Counted from the first letter of the stretch, positions 8,008-18,665 are shown. The stretch: DNA of 64,000 bases from Rhizobium sp. 2MFCol3.1 (GCF_000377565.1 NZ_KB898367.1:96040-160039); one strand, 5' to 3'. The notes: generated from the letters alone by a model not told the origin. Numbers and translations are program-made.

Positions 8008-8713
8008 AATCATTTTCGACACGGAAACCACCGGACTTGATAACCGCACCGATCGCATCATCGAAATCGGCGGCATCGAACTCTTCAATCACTTCCCGAC
8101 GGGAAAGACGCTGCACATCTATATCAATCCGGGTGACCAGAAGGTCCACCCGGACGCGCTCGCCGTTCACGGGATTACCGACGAGTTCCTGAAGGACAAG
8201 CAGCCCTTCGCGGCGGTAGTTCAGGAAATTCTGGACTTCTTCGGCGAAGGCAAGTGGATCGCCCACAACGCCACCTTCGATATGGGCTTCATCAATGCCG
8301 AGCTGGCGCGGCTATCGCTGCCGCCGATCTCTCCCGAAAATGTGATCGATACGTTGTCGATGGCCCGGCGCAAGAATCCGATGGGCCCGAATTCGCTCGA
8401 TGCGCTGTGCCGTCGCTACGGGATCGATAACTCTCATCGCGCCAAGCACGGCGCCTTGCTCGACTCCGAACTGCTAGCCGAAGTCTATATCGAGATGATC
8501 GGTGGCCGCCAGACAGCACTTGGTCTCGGTGTGGCGCAAAACAACGGCGCCTCGGAACGCAACGACAGCGATGACGATATTGTCCTGGTCGCGCTGGAGC
8601 GCCCGCGGCCGCTGGCACCGCGCCTCAGCGAAACCGAAGCCGAGCAGCATGATGCGCTGATTGCCAAGCTCGGGCAAAAAGGCATCTGGGCTAAATACGA
8701 TCGCCCAAACTAA
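8000..8713 (+). CDS. dnaQ: DNA polymerase III epsilon subunit (proofreading 3'-5' exonuclease)
   Basis: A 237-residue DnaQ, the editing exonuclease of the replicative polymerase. The three DEDDh motifs are clear: Exo I FDTETTGLD (residues 5-13), Exo II HNATFDMGFIN, and Exo III with HRAKHGALLDSELLAEVY. The C-terminal tail is expected to bind the alpha subunit. It is the last gene of maf-aroE-coaE-dnaQ and overlaps coaE by 8 bp. It lies 3 kb from the probable origin. Confidence 0.95.
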   Translation: MREIIFDTETTGLDNRTDRIIEIGGIELFNHFPTGKTLHIYINPGDQKVHPDALAVHGITDEFLKDKQPFAAVVQEILDFFGEGKWIAHNATFDMGFINAELARLSLPPISPENVIDTLSMARRKNPMGPNSLDALCRRYGIDNSHRAKHGALLDSELLAEVYIEMIGGRQTALGLGVAQNNGASERNDSDDDIVLVALERPRPLAPRLSETEAEQHDALIAKLGQKGIWAKYDRPN

Positions 8714-8738
8714 AATGCCCGGGCGCTGGCCCGGGCAT
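8712..8738 (-). terminator. terminator between dnaQ and secB
   Basis: A 10-bp perfect stem (8715-8724 with 8729-8738) around a 4-base loop. Read on the minus strand it is followed by TTTTAGTTT, so it best serves secB. On the plus strand it directly follows the dnaQ stop but lacks a good U-tract. Confidence 0.65.
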
Positions 8739-8761
8739 CTCGATCTTCATTTGATCGGGAA

Positions 8762-9238
8762 TTAGTTCGCCTGAACCTTTGCGCGGGCCTGCTCTTCGGC
8801 AACGCGCTGGGCAAACATCTGCGAGAAATCGATCGGGTCGATCATCAGCGGCGGGAAGCCACCGTTGCGAGTCACGTCAGCGATGATCTGGCGCGCGAAC
8901 GGGAAGAGCATGCGCGGGCACTCGATGAAGAGAACCGGCAGCATGTGTTCCTGCGGGAAGCCGGCGATCCGGAAAACGCCGCCGTAGACCAGCTCTGTGT
9001 GGAATACCGTCTTGTCGCCTTCCTTGGCTTCGGCGTTCAACGAGAGAACGACGTCGAAGTCCGTGTCGGAAAGCGGATTGGCGTTGACGTTGACATTGAT
9101 GTTGATGGCAGGTGCCTTGTCGCGGGCCTGCAGCGAACGCGGTGCACCAGGATTTTCGAAGGAAAGGTCCTTGGTGTACTGTGCTAGAATGGTAAGGCTC
9201 GGGCTCGTTGCGCCGTTATTGCTGTTTTCGCTGTCCAT
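8762..9238 (-). CDS. secB: protein-export chaperone SecB
   Basis: A 158-residue SecB, the tetrameric cytosolic chaperone that holds preproteins unfolded and delivers them to SecA. The core ILAQYTKDLSFENPGAP, the FHTELVYGGVFRI strand and the CPRMLFPFARQIIADVTRNGGFPPLMIDPIDF segment are family-typical. The internal ATG at 9238 was chosen because GAGGA lies nine bases upstream; the longer frame to 9280 has no ribosome site. It is monocistronic, on the strand opposite to dnaQ, with a terminator hairpin just downstream. Confidence 0.95.
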   Translation of the reverse strand: MDSENSNNGATSPSLTILAQYTKDLSFENPGAPRSLQARDKAPAININVNVNANPLSDTDFDVVLSLNAEAKEGDKTVFHTELVYGGVFRIAGFPQEHMLPVLFIECPRMLFPFARQIIADVTRNGGFPPLMIDPIDFSQMFAQRVAEEQARAKVQAN

Positions 9239-9333
9239 TGGCTTTTCCTCGAGGGCATTGGATTTCGCCGCATCTATCATTTCGACGATGTCGTTACAAC
9301 CCTAGGCCAGCCAGCGCTAATCTAGCAAGGGCC

Positions 9334-9834
9334 TCATTCGCCTAGGCTTTTGCCGGACCATGGCGACTTGCCGCTCGGGTCGCGCTGATAATCGTCCGCA
9401 TCCAGATCGACGACCGTTGCGTTGTTATCCCGATAAGGCGAGTGCGCCGACGTGCGGGACGGTCCGGATGCACCCACCACCACGAAACGGCGGCTCACAT
9501 AATTCCACGCAAGATCACGAACGGCGGGGATGAAGATGAGCAGCGCGACGATATCGCTGATGAAGCCTGGAATGATCAGAAGCAGCGCGGCGATGACGAA
9601 CATTGCCGGCCGCAGCAGCTCGCGGCCCGGCACGGCGCCAGAACGTCCTTCCATCGACATGCGCTGCAGAATGCCGATACCCTGCCGGCGCAACAGCATC
9701 ATGCCGGCCACGAAACTCAGCATGACAAGTCCGAGCGTCGCCCAAAGACCGATCGCCTTGCCGACAATCACGAAGCCCGCGATCTCGGCCAAAGGCATGA
9801 GCAGCAGAAAACCAGGCAGCATTGTAAGGCGCAT
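9334..9834 (-). CDS. fxsA: FxsA-family membrane protein
   Basis: A 166-residue protein with two or three N-terminal hydrophobic helices (PGFLLLMPLAEIAGFVIVGKAIGL, then TLGLVMLSFVAGMMLL, then AMFVIAALLLIIPGFISDIVALLIFIP) and a polar C-terminal tail. This matches FxsA, a cytoplasmic-membrane protein that in E. coli, when overproduced, relieves exclusion of phage T7 by the F plasmid; its normal role is unknown. The ATG at 9834 has GGAGAG just upstream and is preferred to the longer frame. The gene is divergent from timA across a 126-bp gap. Confidence 0.85.
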   Translation of the reverse strand: MRLTMLPGFLLLMPLAEIAGFVIVGKAIGLWATLGLVMLSFVAGMMLLRRQGIGILQRMSMEGRSGAVPGRELLRPAMFVIAALLLIIPGFISDIVALLIFIPAVRDLAWNYVSRRFVVVGASGPSRTSAHSPYRDNNATVVDLDADDYQRDPSGKSPWSGKSLGE

Positions 9835-9960
9835 TATTTCTCTCCGGCTCTCACCGGTCTCCATTGAAATCGGCCCAACGTACCGGACCCATTTGAATCA
9901 TCTGTATATGCAGACTATATGGGTATACAAATTCTAGATGTTAACAGATTGCGGCGGGAT

Positions 9961-10665
9961 ATGGGTTCAAACGACTTCATCACTTTGTTTTTTCTCGTGG
10001 CGGCGGTGCTGATATTTTTGCAGCTGCGCAATGTCCTTGGTCGGCGCACGGGAAATGAGAAGCCGCCACGCGATCTCTATACGCCGCGCGATGCCGCCGG
10101 TCCCGAGACGCCGGATGCCGGAAAGGTCGTAACCCTGCCGCGCCGCGATGCGGCAGGCGAGGAAGAAGACCGCTTCGCGGCAATCGACGCCTTCGCGCCG
10201 GCGGGCACGCCGCTCAATGAATCGCTGCGGGAGATGAACAAGGCCGATCCTTCCTTCAACCCGAAGGAATTCGTGAACGGCGCCCGCATGGCCTATGAAA
10301 TGATCGTGATGGCCTTTGCCGATGGCGATCGCAAGACGCTCAAGAATCTGCTGTCAAAGGAAGTCTACGAAGGCTTCGATGCGGCGATCGCCGATCGCGA
10401 AAGCAAGGGCGAGAAGGTCAAGTCCACCTTCGTCGGCATCGACAAGGCTGAAATCAAAAATGTCGAGGTCAATGGCAGCGAAGCGCAGATCACCTTGCGC
10501 ATCATCAGCCAGATGATTTCCGCCACCTACGACAAGGCCGATGTCCTCGTTGACGGTGACGCGGAAACCGTTGCCGAAATCAACGACCTCTGGACATTCG
10601 CACGCGACACCCGCTCGCGCGATCCGAACTGGAAACTCGTGGCCACCGAATCGGAACATGAGTGA
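9961..10665 (+). CDS. timA: Tim44-like (TimA-type) membrane-anchored protein
   Basis: A 234-residue protein with an N-terminal membrane anchor (FITLFFLVAAVLIFLQL, residues 5-21), a charged low-complexity linker (about 25-85) and a C-terminal Tim44 domain (about 95-230). The domain is recognised from FNPKEFVNGARMAYEMIVMAFADGDRKTLKNLLSKEVYEGF. Bacterial TimA proteins are homologous to the lipid- and motor-binding part of mitochondrial Tim44; their bacterial role is poorly defined. The ATG at 9961 is preceded by GGCGGG, and the longer frame to 9919 is less likely. It overlaps mltA by 8 bp, so the two are translationally linked. Confidence 0.85.
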   Translation: MGSNDFITLFFLVAAVLIFLQLRNVLGRRTGNEKPPRDLYTPRDAAGPETPDAGKVVTLPRRDAAGEEEDRFAAIDAFAPAGTPLNESLREMNKADPSFNPKEFVNGARMAYEMIVMAFADGDRKTLKNLLSKEVYEGFDAAIADRESKGEKVKSTFVGIDKAEIKNVEVNGSEAQITLRIISQMISATYDKADVLVDGDAETVAEINDLWTFARDTRSRDPNWKLVATESEHE

Positions 10666-11776
10666 TGATGAACGAGGCTTTGCCCTCGAGGCGATAGGCT
10701 TTGACGATTTGGAAGGCTGGCGGGATGATGATCCCTCCAGCCTTTTCGAGGCTATGGAAGCCTGTCGCCAGCATATCGAGCAGACCAAGCCCTACCGCAC
10801 AGGATCGTTGGGCCTAACCAGCTCAGATCTCCTGGAACTGTTGCAGGTCGCGCGCGATGCGCTGCCGATGTCGGCAAGCGAGGCGAGAGCCTTCTTTGAA
10901 GCGCACTGTCGACCTTTCCGGATCAAGCGAACCGACGGCCAACCCGGTTTCGTCACTGCCTTCTATGAGCCCGAGATAGCGGTCTCAGATATTCCCGACG
11001 GCGAATACCGCTTCCCATTCTACCGCCGCCCCGACGACCTGATCGACCTCGACGATCACAACCGTCCCGCCGCAATGGATCCTAGCTACATGTTCGCTCG
11101 CCTGCGCGCGGGAACGATCGAGCCTTATCTCGACCGCGCCGCCATCGACAGAGGGGCGCTGGAAGGGCAGGGGCTGGAGATTTGCTGGGCAAAATCCAAG
11201 GTCGACGTCTTCTTCGTGCATGTCCAGGGCGCCGCACGCCTGCGTTACCCCGATGGGCGCACGGGGCGTATCACCTATGCGGCCAAGGCCGGCCATCCGT
11301 TTTCGGCGATCGGCAAACTGCTGATCGATCTCGGCGAGATCGACCGGGTAAGCATATCCATGCAATCGATCCGGCATTGGCTGGCGACTAACCCCGACCG
11401 TGTCGATGACATTCTCGCGCACAACCGGTCCTACATTTTCTTCCGCGAGGTCGAGATCGACAACGAGGCCGCCGGCCCGATCGCGGCCGCCAAGGTGCCG
11501 CTCATCGCAGGACGATCGCTTGCCGTCGATCGCCTGATCCACACCTTCGGCTTTCCGTTCTACATCCAGTCGCAAGGCCTGCTGCACCTGCAGAATGGAA
11601 AGCCCTTCCAGCGCCTGATGCTGGCGCTTGATACCGGCTCGGCGATCGTTGGCCCGGCGCGGGGTGATATCTTCACCGGCTCCGGCGACGCGGCCGGCGA
11701 GCTTGCAGGCACCGTGCGTCACGATGCCGATTTCGCGATCCTGATCCCGAACAAAGCCGCCGCGAGGTTTGCGTGA
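10658..11776 (+). CDS. mltA: MltA-family lytic murein transglycosylase
   Basis: A 372-residue MltA protein. The MltA insert domain lies around residues 100-260 (ITYAAKAGHPFSAIGKLLID), and the C-terminal 3D domain around 300-365 (MLALDTGSAIVGPARGDIFTG). The 3D domain holds the conserved aspartates, including the expected catalytic one. The family cleaves the MurNAc-GlcNAc bond to give 1,6-anhydroMurNAc ends. Oddly, the N-terminus MSDDERGFALEAIGFDDL has no signal peptide or lipobox. Reading upstream in frame (to 10541) does not add one, although the substrate is periplasmic. It overlaps timA by 8 bp and the smr gene by 1 bp. Confidence 0.88.
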   Translation: MSDDERGFALEAIGFDDLEGWRDDDPSSLFEAMEACRQHIEQTKPYRTGSLGLTSSDLLELLQVARDALPMSASEARAFFEAHCRPFRIKRTDGQPGFVTAFYEPEIAVSDIPDGEYRFPFYRRPDDLIDLDDHNRPAAMDPSYMFARLRAGTIEPYLDRAAIDRGALEGQGLEICWAKSKVDVFFVHVQGAARLRYPDGRTGRITYAAKAGHPFSAIGKLLIDLGEIDRVSISMQSIRHWLATNPDRVDDILAHNRSYIFFREVEIDNEAAGPIAAAKVPLIAGRSLAVDRLIHTFGFPFYIQSQGLLHLQNGKPFQRLMLALDTGSAIVGPARGDIFTGSGDAAGELAGTVRHDADFAILIPNKAAARFA

Positions 11777-12354
11777 TGGCCAAGGATCGCAAGCTCAGCT
11801 CCGATGAACGCATCCTTTGGGGCAAGGTAGCGCGCAGCACGCGCCCCATGCCCGGCAACGCCGGCGCAATGAACGAGCTCGATGCCTTCCTAGTGGAGGC
11901 CGAAAAGGAAGCGGACGCCGCCAACATAAAAACCGCTGCCGCACCAAAATCGGTCGCCGGCGCCGGCGGGCAGCCGGAACCTGCATCTGCGCCGAAGCCC
12001 GCTGGTGGCATTCATCATCCACTGGAGCGCCCGGTCAAGCGCAAGATTGCAAAGGGCCGCCTCGCGCTCGAGGCCCGCATCGATCTCCATGGCCTAGTTC
12101 AAAGCGAAGCGCACATCATGCTGCTCGAGTTCCTGATGCGGGCCCACGATCGCGGCATGCGCCATGTTCTGGTGATCACCGGCAAGGGCAGCTCGCTCGG
12201 CAGCGATGGCGCGTTGAAGCGTGCCGTGCCGATGTGGTTCTCCAAGCCCGAATTTCGCTATCTCATCTCGTCCTACGAGGCGGCGGCGCAGCATCATGGC
12301 GGCGAGGGCGCGCTTTACATCCGCCTCTCTCGTCGTGTGGGCGATCGGCTATGA
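11776..12354 (+). CDS. Smr-domain protein
   Basis: A 192-residue protein with a disordered Ala/Pro-rich N-terminal half and a C-terminal Smr domain (about 98-190). Domain motifs are IDLHGL, VLVITGKGSSL and GGEGALYIRL. Stand-alone Smr domains are often nucleases acting on branched DNA or on mRNA of stalled ribosomes; the activity of this subfamily is not established. The ATG at 11776 shares a base with the mltA stop, and a GTG one codon earlier is possible. Its last four bases overlap the next gene as ATGA, so the run timA-mltA-smr-xre is very likely one transcript. Confidence 0.85.
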   Translation: MAKDRKLSSDERILWGKVARSTRPMPGNAGAMNELDAFLVEAEKEADAANIKTAAAPKSVAGAGGQPEPASAPKPAGGIHHPLERPVKRKIAKGRLALEARIDLHGLVQSEAHIMLLEFLMRAHDRGMRHVLVITGKGSSLGSDGALKRAVPMWFSKPEFRYLISSYEAAAQHHGGEGALYIRLSRRVGDRL

Positions 12355-12728
12355 CGCCGTTCGGGGAAGCGATCCGCAAGCTGAGAGAGCGCAAGGGCGT
12401 GTCGCAGAAGCAGATGGCAGAGGCGTTGAACGTCTCTCCCGCCTATCTCTCGGCGCTTGAGCATGGAAAGCGCGGCGTCCCGACGTTCGATCTTCTGCAG
12501 CGCATCGCCGGCTACTTCAACATCATCTGGGATGAGGCCGACGATCTGTTCCTGATCGCGCGCTTTTCCGATCCGCGAATTGTCATCGATACCTCGGGTT
12601 TGGCGGCCGAATACACCACCTTCGCCAACCGTTTGGCAGGGTCTATTCGCCATCTGGATGAGGCGACCCTGGCAAAACTGTCGGAGGTTCTCGAAAATGC
12701 TGAAAACGCCGACGGAAAACGGTCATAA
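12351..12728 (+). CDS. XRE-family helix-turn-helix regulator
   Basis: A 125-residue protein. Residues 1-65 form a Cro/C1-type helix-turn-helix (FGEAIRKLRERKGVSQKQMAEALNVSPAYLSALEHGKRG) of the kind that binds an operator. The C-terminal half (DDLFLIARFSDPRIVIDTSGLAAEYTTFANRLAGSIRHLDE) is a short conserved tail without a known sensory fold. It begins inside the smr gene through an ATGA overlap and precedes gyrB by 133 bp. The target is unknown. Autoregulation of its own operon, or control of gyrB, would be plausible guesses only. Confidence 0.85.
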   Translation: MTPFGEAIRKLRERKGVSQKQMAEALNVSPAYLSALEHGKRGVPTFDLLQRIAGYFNIIWDEADDLFLIARFSDPRIVIDTSGLAAEYTTFANRLAGSIRHLDEATLAKLSEVLENAENADGKRS

Positions 12729-12763
12729 TCCCCTGTTTTATGCGCTCTTGGCGACCGCTGGCA

Positions 12764-12792
12764 TTGGGAACTTCATGCAAAAACCCTATATT
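12764..12792 (+). promoter_or_regulatory. candidate sigma-70 promoter of gyrB
   Basis: TTGGGA (12764-12769), a 17-bp spacer and TATATT (12787-12792) lie 70 bp upstream of the gyrB ATG, after the xre stop codon. Found by eye only. Confidence 0.45.
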
Positions 12793-12861
12793 CAACGTGA
12801 TTAAGGCCGGTGATTCGCCCGCGTGTCACCACGGCATCGACAACAGGGAATTCTCGACAAT

Positions 12862-15297
<2,436 letters not shown>

Positions 15298-15318
15298 TTA
15301 CTGGCATTTATCGACAAA

Positions 15319-15354
15319 CGGCCCTGCGGCTCGCCAGCCGCGGGGCCGTTTTTT
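15319..15354 (+). terminator. Rho-independent terminator of gyrB
   Basis: A GC-rich stem (CGGCCCTGCGGC with GCCGCGGGGCCG, one mismatch, 6-base loop) at 15319-15348 is followed by six T residues. It begins 22 bp after the gyrB stop codon. Confidence 0.85.
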
Positions 15355-15363
15355 GTTGCACCG

Positions 15364-15957
15364 TTATCCGGCTACGAATTTACCTTTGAAGGCGACCTCG
15401 GCGAGCGGCTTGCGCTGGCTGGGGAACTCGCGTTCCTGGTTGCGCTCCGACAGCACGCTCTTGTCGGCAAGGCGCCCAAAGGCGATGCCCGCCTCAACGC
15501 GGTAGCCTTCCGGGATGGCGAATGTATCGCGGATCTCGTCATGCTTGATGCCGCCCATCCCATGGGCATAGAAGCCCGACAGCTTGGCCTGCAGCGCCAG
15601 ATAGCCCCAGGCGGTGCCGGCATCGAAGGAGTGCGTATAGCTCTTGCGCCCCTCGGAAAAGTCGCCGCTGAAACCCTTGGACACGACGAAAATCAGCGCG
15701 GACGCATTCTTCGCCCATTCCTGATTGGACTCGACCAGCAGCGATACGAATTTGTCCCAATCGTCGGAGCCCTTCAGCGTGTAGATGAAACGCCACGGCT
15801 GCTGGTTGGCGGAGGAGGGCGCCCAATGCGCGGCGTCCAGCACGGTCATGAGATCGGCTTCATCGATGATCTCGCCGGTGAAGGCGCGGGGCGACCAGCG
15901 GTCGAGAAAGATCGGCTCGATCGGATATTGGGATTCGCGGCTGTTGCTCTTTGTCAT
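15364..15957 (-). CDS. nitroreductase-family FMN oxidoreductase
   Basis: A 197-residue nitroreductase-fold protein. The N-terminal WSPRAF and VLDAAHWAPSSANQQPWRFIY segments form the FMN phosphate-binding region of the family. The central DAGTAWGYLALQAKLSGFYAHGMGGI and the C-terminal AFGRLAD are also typical. Members use NAD(P)H to reduce nitro compounds, quinones or flavins; the true substrate is unknown. It stands alone, converges with gyrB and diverges from the FAH-family gene across 238 bp. Confidence 0.88.
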   Translation of the reverse strand: MTKSNSRESQYPIEPIFLDRWSPRAFTGEIIDEADLMTVLDAAHWAPSSANQQPWRFIYTLKGSDDWDKFVSLLVESNQEWAKNASALIFVVSKGFSGDFSEGRKSYTHSFDAGTAWGYLALQAKLSGFYAHGMGGIKHDEIRDTFAIPEGYRVEAGIAFGRLADKSVLSERNQEREFPSQRKPLAEVAFKGKFVAG

Positions 15958-16053
15958 GATCTTTCCGATGGTTGGTGGCGCGGTGCCGGGGTCTCCTCGG
16001 CAAACGCAGTCTTGTCACTCTTATGCGTCCGTCAAGATATGTGGGCACCCCGT

Positions 16054-16136
16054 GCCGTAATGACAGTGGCCCCTGGCCCGGATTTTTGCCGGAATTTTAA
16101 ACGAGCGTACCGCTCGCACGAAAAGCCGTAATGACA
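16054..16136. repeat. direct repeat and small palindrome in the nitroreductase/FAH divergent gap
   Basis: The 12-mer GCCGTAATGACA occurs at 16054-16065 and again at 16125-16136. Between them lies a 15-bp palindrome, CGAGCG-TAC-CGCTCG (16102-16116). The arrangement is symmetrical enough to be a control region for the divergent genes, but no regulator is identified. Confidence 0.4.
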
Positions 16137-16195
16137 CCGGTGAATAATTCGTTCATAGGTGATGGAAACATGGCTCACGCTGAGGAGGATATTCG

Positions 16196-17038
16196 ATGAA
16201 GCTCATGCGCGTTGGAGAGATCGGCCAGGAAAAGCCGGCAATGCTGGATGCGGACGGCAAGATCAGGGATCTGTCCGGTCATGTGTCCGATATCGCGGGC
16301 GCGGCGATCTCGCCTGAGGGCTTGGCCAAGCTGGCGGCGCTCGATCCGAAAACCCTTCCCGAGCTTCAGCCCGGCCGCATCGGCGCCTGCGTTGCTGGCA
16401 CCGGCAAGTTCATTTGCATCGGCCTGAACTTCTCCGACCACGCCGCCGAAACCGGCGCCGCAGTGCCGCCCGAACCCGTCATCTTCATGAAGGCCACCTC
16501 GGCCATCGTCGGCCCGAACGACAATGTTCTCATCCCGCGCGGCTCCGAAAAGACCGATTGGGAAGTCGAGCTTGGCGTCGTCATCGGCAAGACCGCGAAA
16601 TATGTCAGCGAGGCGGACGCTCTCGATTACGTAGCGGGCTACTGCGTCTCGCACGACGTCTCCGAACGCGCATTTCAGACGGAGCGCGCCGGACAGTGGA
16701 CGAAGGGTAAGTCCTGCGACACCTTCGGCCCGATCGGCCCGTGGCTGGTAACCAAGGACGAGATCGCCGATCCGCAGAACCTTGGCATGTGGCTGAAGGT
16801 CAATGGCGAAACCATGCAGAACGGCTCGTCGAAGACCATGGTCTATGGCGTCGCATTCGTCGTTTCCTATCTCAGCCAGTTCATGTCGCTGCATCCCGGC
16901 GATGTCATCTCGACCGGCACCCCTCCTGGTGTCGGAATGGGCATGAAGCCGCAGCGTTTCCTGCGCGCCGGCGACGTTGTCGAGCTCGGTATCGAGGGTC
17001 TCGGCACGCAGAAGCAGACGTTTCAGGCCGATCTCTAG
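16196..17038 (+). CDS. fumarylacetoacetate hydrolase-family protein
   Basis: A 280-residue protein with a short N-terminal domain and a C-terminal FAH domain (about 70-280). Visible are FICIGLNFSDHAAETG, the metal-ligand segment DWEVELGVVIGK, the third acidic ligand near GYCVSHDVSER, and STGTPPGVGMGMKP. The family cleaves C-C bonds or hydrates 2-keto acids using a divalent metal. Close relatives are often labelled ureidoglycolate lyase or 2,4-diketo-3-deoxy-fuconate hydrolase, and sequence alone does not decide between them. A strong AGGAGGA ribosome site precedes the ATG, and a terminator follows. Confidence 0.87.
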   Translation: MKLMRVGEIGQEKPAMLDADGKIRDLSGHVSDIAGAAISPEGLAKLAALDPKTLPELQPGRIGACVAGTGKFICIGLNFSDHAAETGAAVPPEPVIFMKATSAIVGPNDNVLIPRGSEKTDWEVELGVVIGKTAKYVSEADALDYVAGYCVSHDVSERAFQTERAGQWTKGKSCDTFGPIGPWLVTKDEIADPQNLGMWLKVNGETMQNGSSKTMVYGVAFVVSYLSQFMSLHPGDVISTGTPPGVGMGMKPQRFLRAGDVVELGIEGLGTQKQTFQADL

Positions 17039-17074
17039 GCGTTTGACGAGTGTTAAGCATTTGAGCGCAGCATC

Positions 17075-17106
17075 ATGCCGGGGAGAGAATCCCCGGCATT
17101 TCTTTA
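17075..17106 (+). terminator. Rho-independent terminator of the FAH-family gene
   Basis: A perfect 10-bp stem (ATGCCGGGGA with TCCCCGGCAT, 17075-17084 and 17090-17099) with a 5-base loop is followed by TTCTTT. It lies between the FAH-family gene and phaZ and rules out a phaZ start this far upstream. Confidence 0.85.
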
Positions 17107-17125
17107 TTGCGGTGCGGATCGCTCA

Positions 17126-17140
17126 TGTTGCTGTGCAACA
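17126..17140. promoter_or_regulatory. inverted repeat upstream of phaZ, candidate operator
   Basis: TGTTGC-TGT-GCAACA has perfect 6-bp arms, 103 bp upstream of the phaZ start. PhaR/AniA regulators of polyhydroxybutyrate genes in alphaproteobacteria bind TGC...GCA-type sites, so this is a reasonable PhaR/AniA site. The assignment is inference. Confidence 0.4.
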
Positions 17141-17242
17141 AAAACCTGTTACTGTGCGTTGAGATGCCAGCACATCGTTGGAAAGAGTCCGATGCCTTTC
17201 AGCAGGCGTCATCTTCCAGATGAAAGAAAGGTGATGCATCTC

Positions 17243-18520
17243 ATGTTTTACCAGCTTTATGAAATGAATCATGCCGCGATGGCGCCATACCGCGCCGTGG
17301 CCGATATCATGCGGCTTGCCTATGCTAACCCGCTCAATCCGCTGTCCCAGACCCCCTGGGGTCGGACGATGGCCGCAGCGCTCGAGATGTTCGAGCGCAC
17401 GACGCGCCGCTACGGCAAGCCGTGCTTCGATCTGCCGGAGACCGTCGTCGGCGACAAGAAGGTCGCGGTTCGAGAAGAGGTCGTCTGGGCACGACCCTTC
17501 TGCAATCTGCTGCATTTCTCGCGCAATCTGCCGGCCGCTCACGCTCCTGACCCGCGCATCCTGATCGTCGCCCCGATGTCCGGGCACTATGCGACGCTTC
17601 TGCGCGGCACGGTCGAGGCGCTGCTGCCGAGCGCGGATGTCTACATCACCGATTGGATCGACGCCCGGATGGTGCCGATGACCGACGGGACCTTCGATTT
17701 CAACGATTATGTCGATTACGTCATCGAGATGCTGCACTTCCTCGGGCCGGACACGCATGTGATCGCGGTCTGTCAGCCCTCAGTGCCGGTGCTCGCTGCC
17801 GCAGCTGTCATGGAAGAGGCCAATGATCCGCTGGCGCCGGCGTCGATGACGCTGATGGGCGGCCCGATCGACACCCGCATCAATCCGACCGCCGTCAACC
17901 AGCTGGCCAAGGACAAGCCGCTGGAATGGTTCGCCGAAAACGTGATCATGAACGTCCCCTGGCCGCAGCCAGGCTTCATGCGGCCGGTCTATCCGGGTTT
18001 CCTGCAGCTCTCCGGCTTCATGTCGATGAACCTCGATCGGCACCTGGTCGCCCACAAGGAGTTCTTCATGCATCTTGTGAAGAATGACGGCGAGCCGGCC
18101 GAAAAGCATCGCGACTTCTACGACGAATATCTCGCCGTCATGGATTTGACCGCCGAGTTCTATCTGCAGACCGTCGATCAGGTCTTCATCAGGCACGCGC
18201 TTCCGAAGGGCGAGCTTGAGCATCGCGGCAAGCTGGTCGACCCCACGGCGATCCGCAACGTGGCGCTTCTGACTGTCGAGGGCGAGAACGACGACATCTC
18301 CGGCGTCGGCCAGACCAAGGCCGCGCAGACCATCTGCACAAACATCCCCGACCACATGCGCATGCACTACCTGCAGCCGGATGTCGGTCACTACGGCGTC
18401 TTCAACGGCTCGCGTTTCCGCCGTGAGATAGCGCCGCGCATCATCAACTTCGTCCGCGAGCATGGTCGCGCCGGAAAGCGGGCGGTCAAGCGCGTGATCA
18501 AGGGCGGCAAATCAACCTGA
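17243..18520 (+). CDS. phaZ: intracellular polyhydroxybutyrate depolymerase
   Basis: A 425-residue PhaZ of the intracellular (Ralstonia PhaZ1) type, which degrades poly-3-hydroxybutyrate granules to supply carbon. In place of the GxSxG lipase box it has AVCQPSVP with Cys177 as the expected nucleophile, the cysteine arrangement described for PhaZ1. The Asp and His of the triad are expected in the C-terminal VEGENDDISG and VGHYGVFNG segments. The ATG at 17243 was chosen because AGGTGA lies eight bases upstream; an ATG at 17234 is possible. The gene has its own upstream region, with a possible PhaR-type palindrome. Confidence 0.92.
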   Translation: MFYQLYEMNHAAMAPYRAVADIMRLAYANPLNPLSQTPWGRTMAAALEMFERTTRRYGKPCFDLPETVVGDKKVAVREEVVWARPFCNLLHFSRNLPAAHAPDPRILIVAPMSGHYATLLRGTVEALLPSADVYITDWIDARMVPMTDGTFDFNDYVDYVIEMLHFLGPDTHVIAVCQPSVPVLAAAAVMEEANDPLAPASMTLMGGPIDTRINPTAVNQLAKDKPLEWFAENVIMNVPWPQPGFMRPVYPGFLQLSGFMSMNLDRHLVAHKEFFMHLVKNDGEPAEKHRDFYDEYLAVMDLTAEFYLQTVDQVFIRHALPKGELEHRGKLVDPTAIRNVALLTVEGENDDISGVGQTKAAQTICTNIPDHMRMHYLQPDVGHYGVFNGSRFRREIAPRIINFVREHGRAGKRAVKRVIKGGKST

Positions 18521-18665
18521 TTTAGCATCATCTGAATTAGTGTTGTGCTTTCAAGGCCTTGTTCGATTTGAGCGGAAATCGTCTTGAAGCGGTGTCAAAC
18601 GGTAACCACATCGATTTCCAGCGTTCGGCATTTCGCCGGGCGCGAAAATGCGAGGATACCGCACG

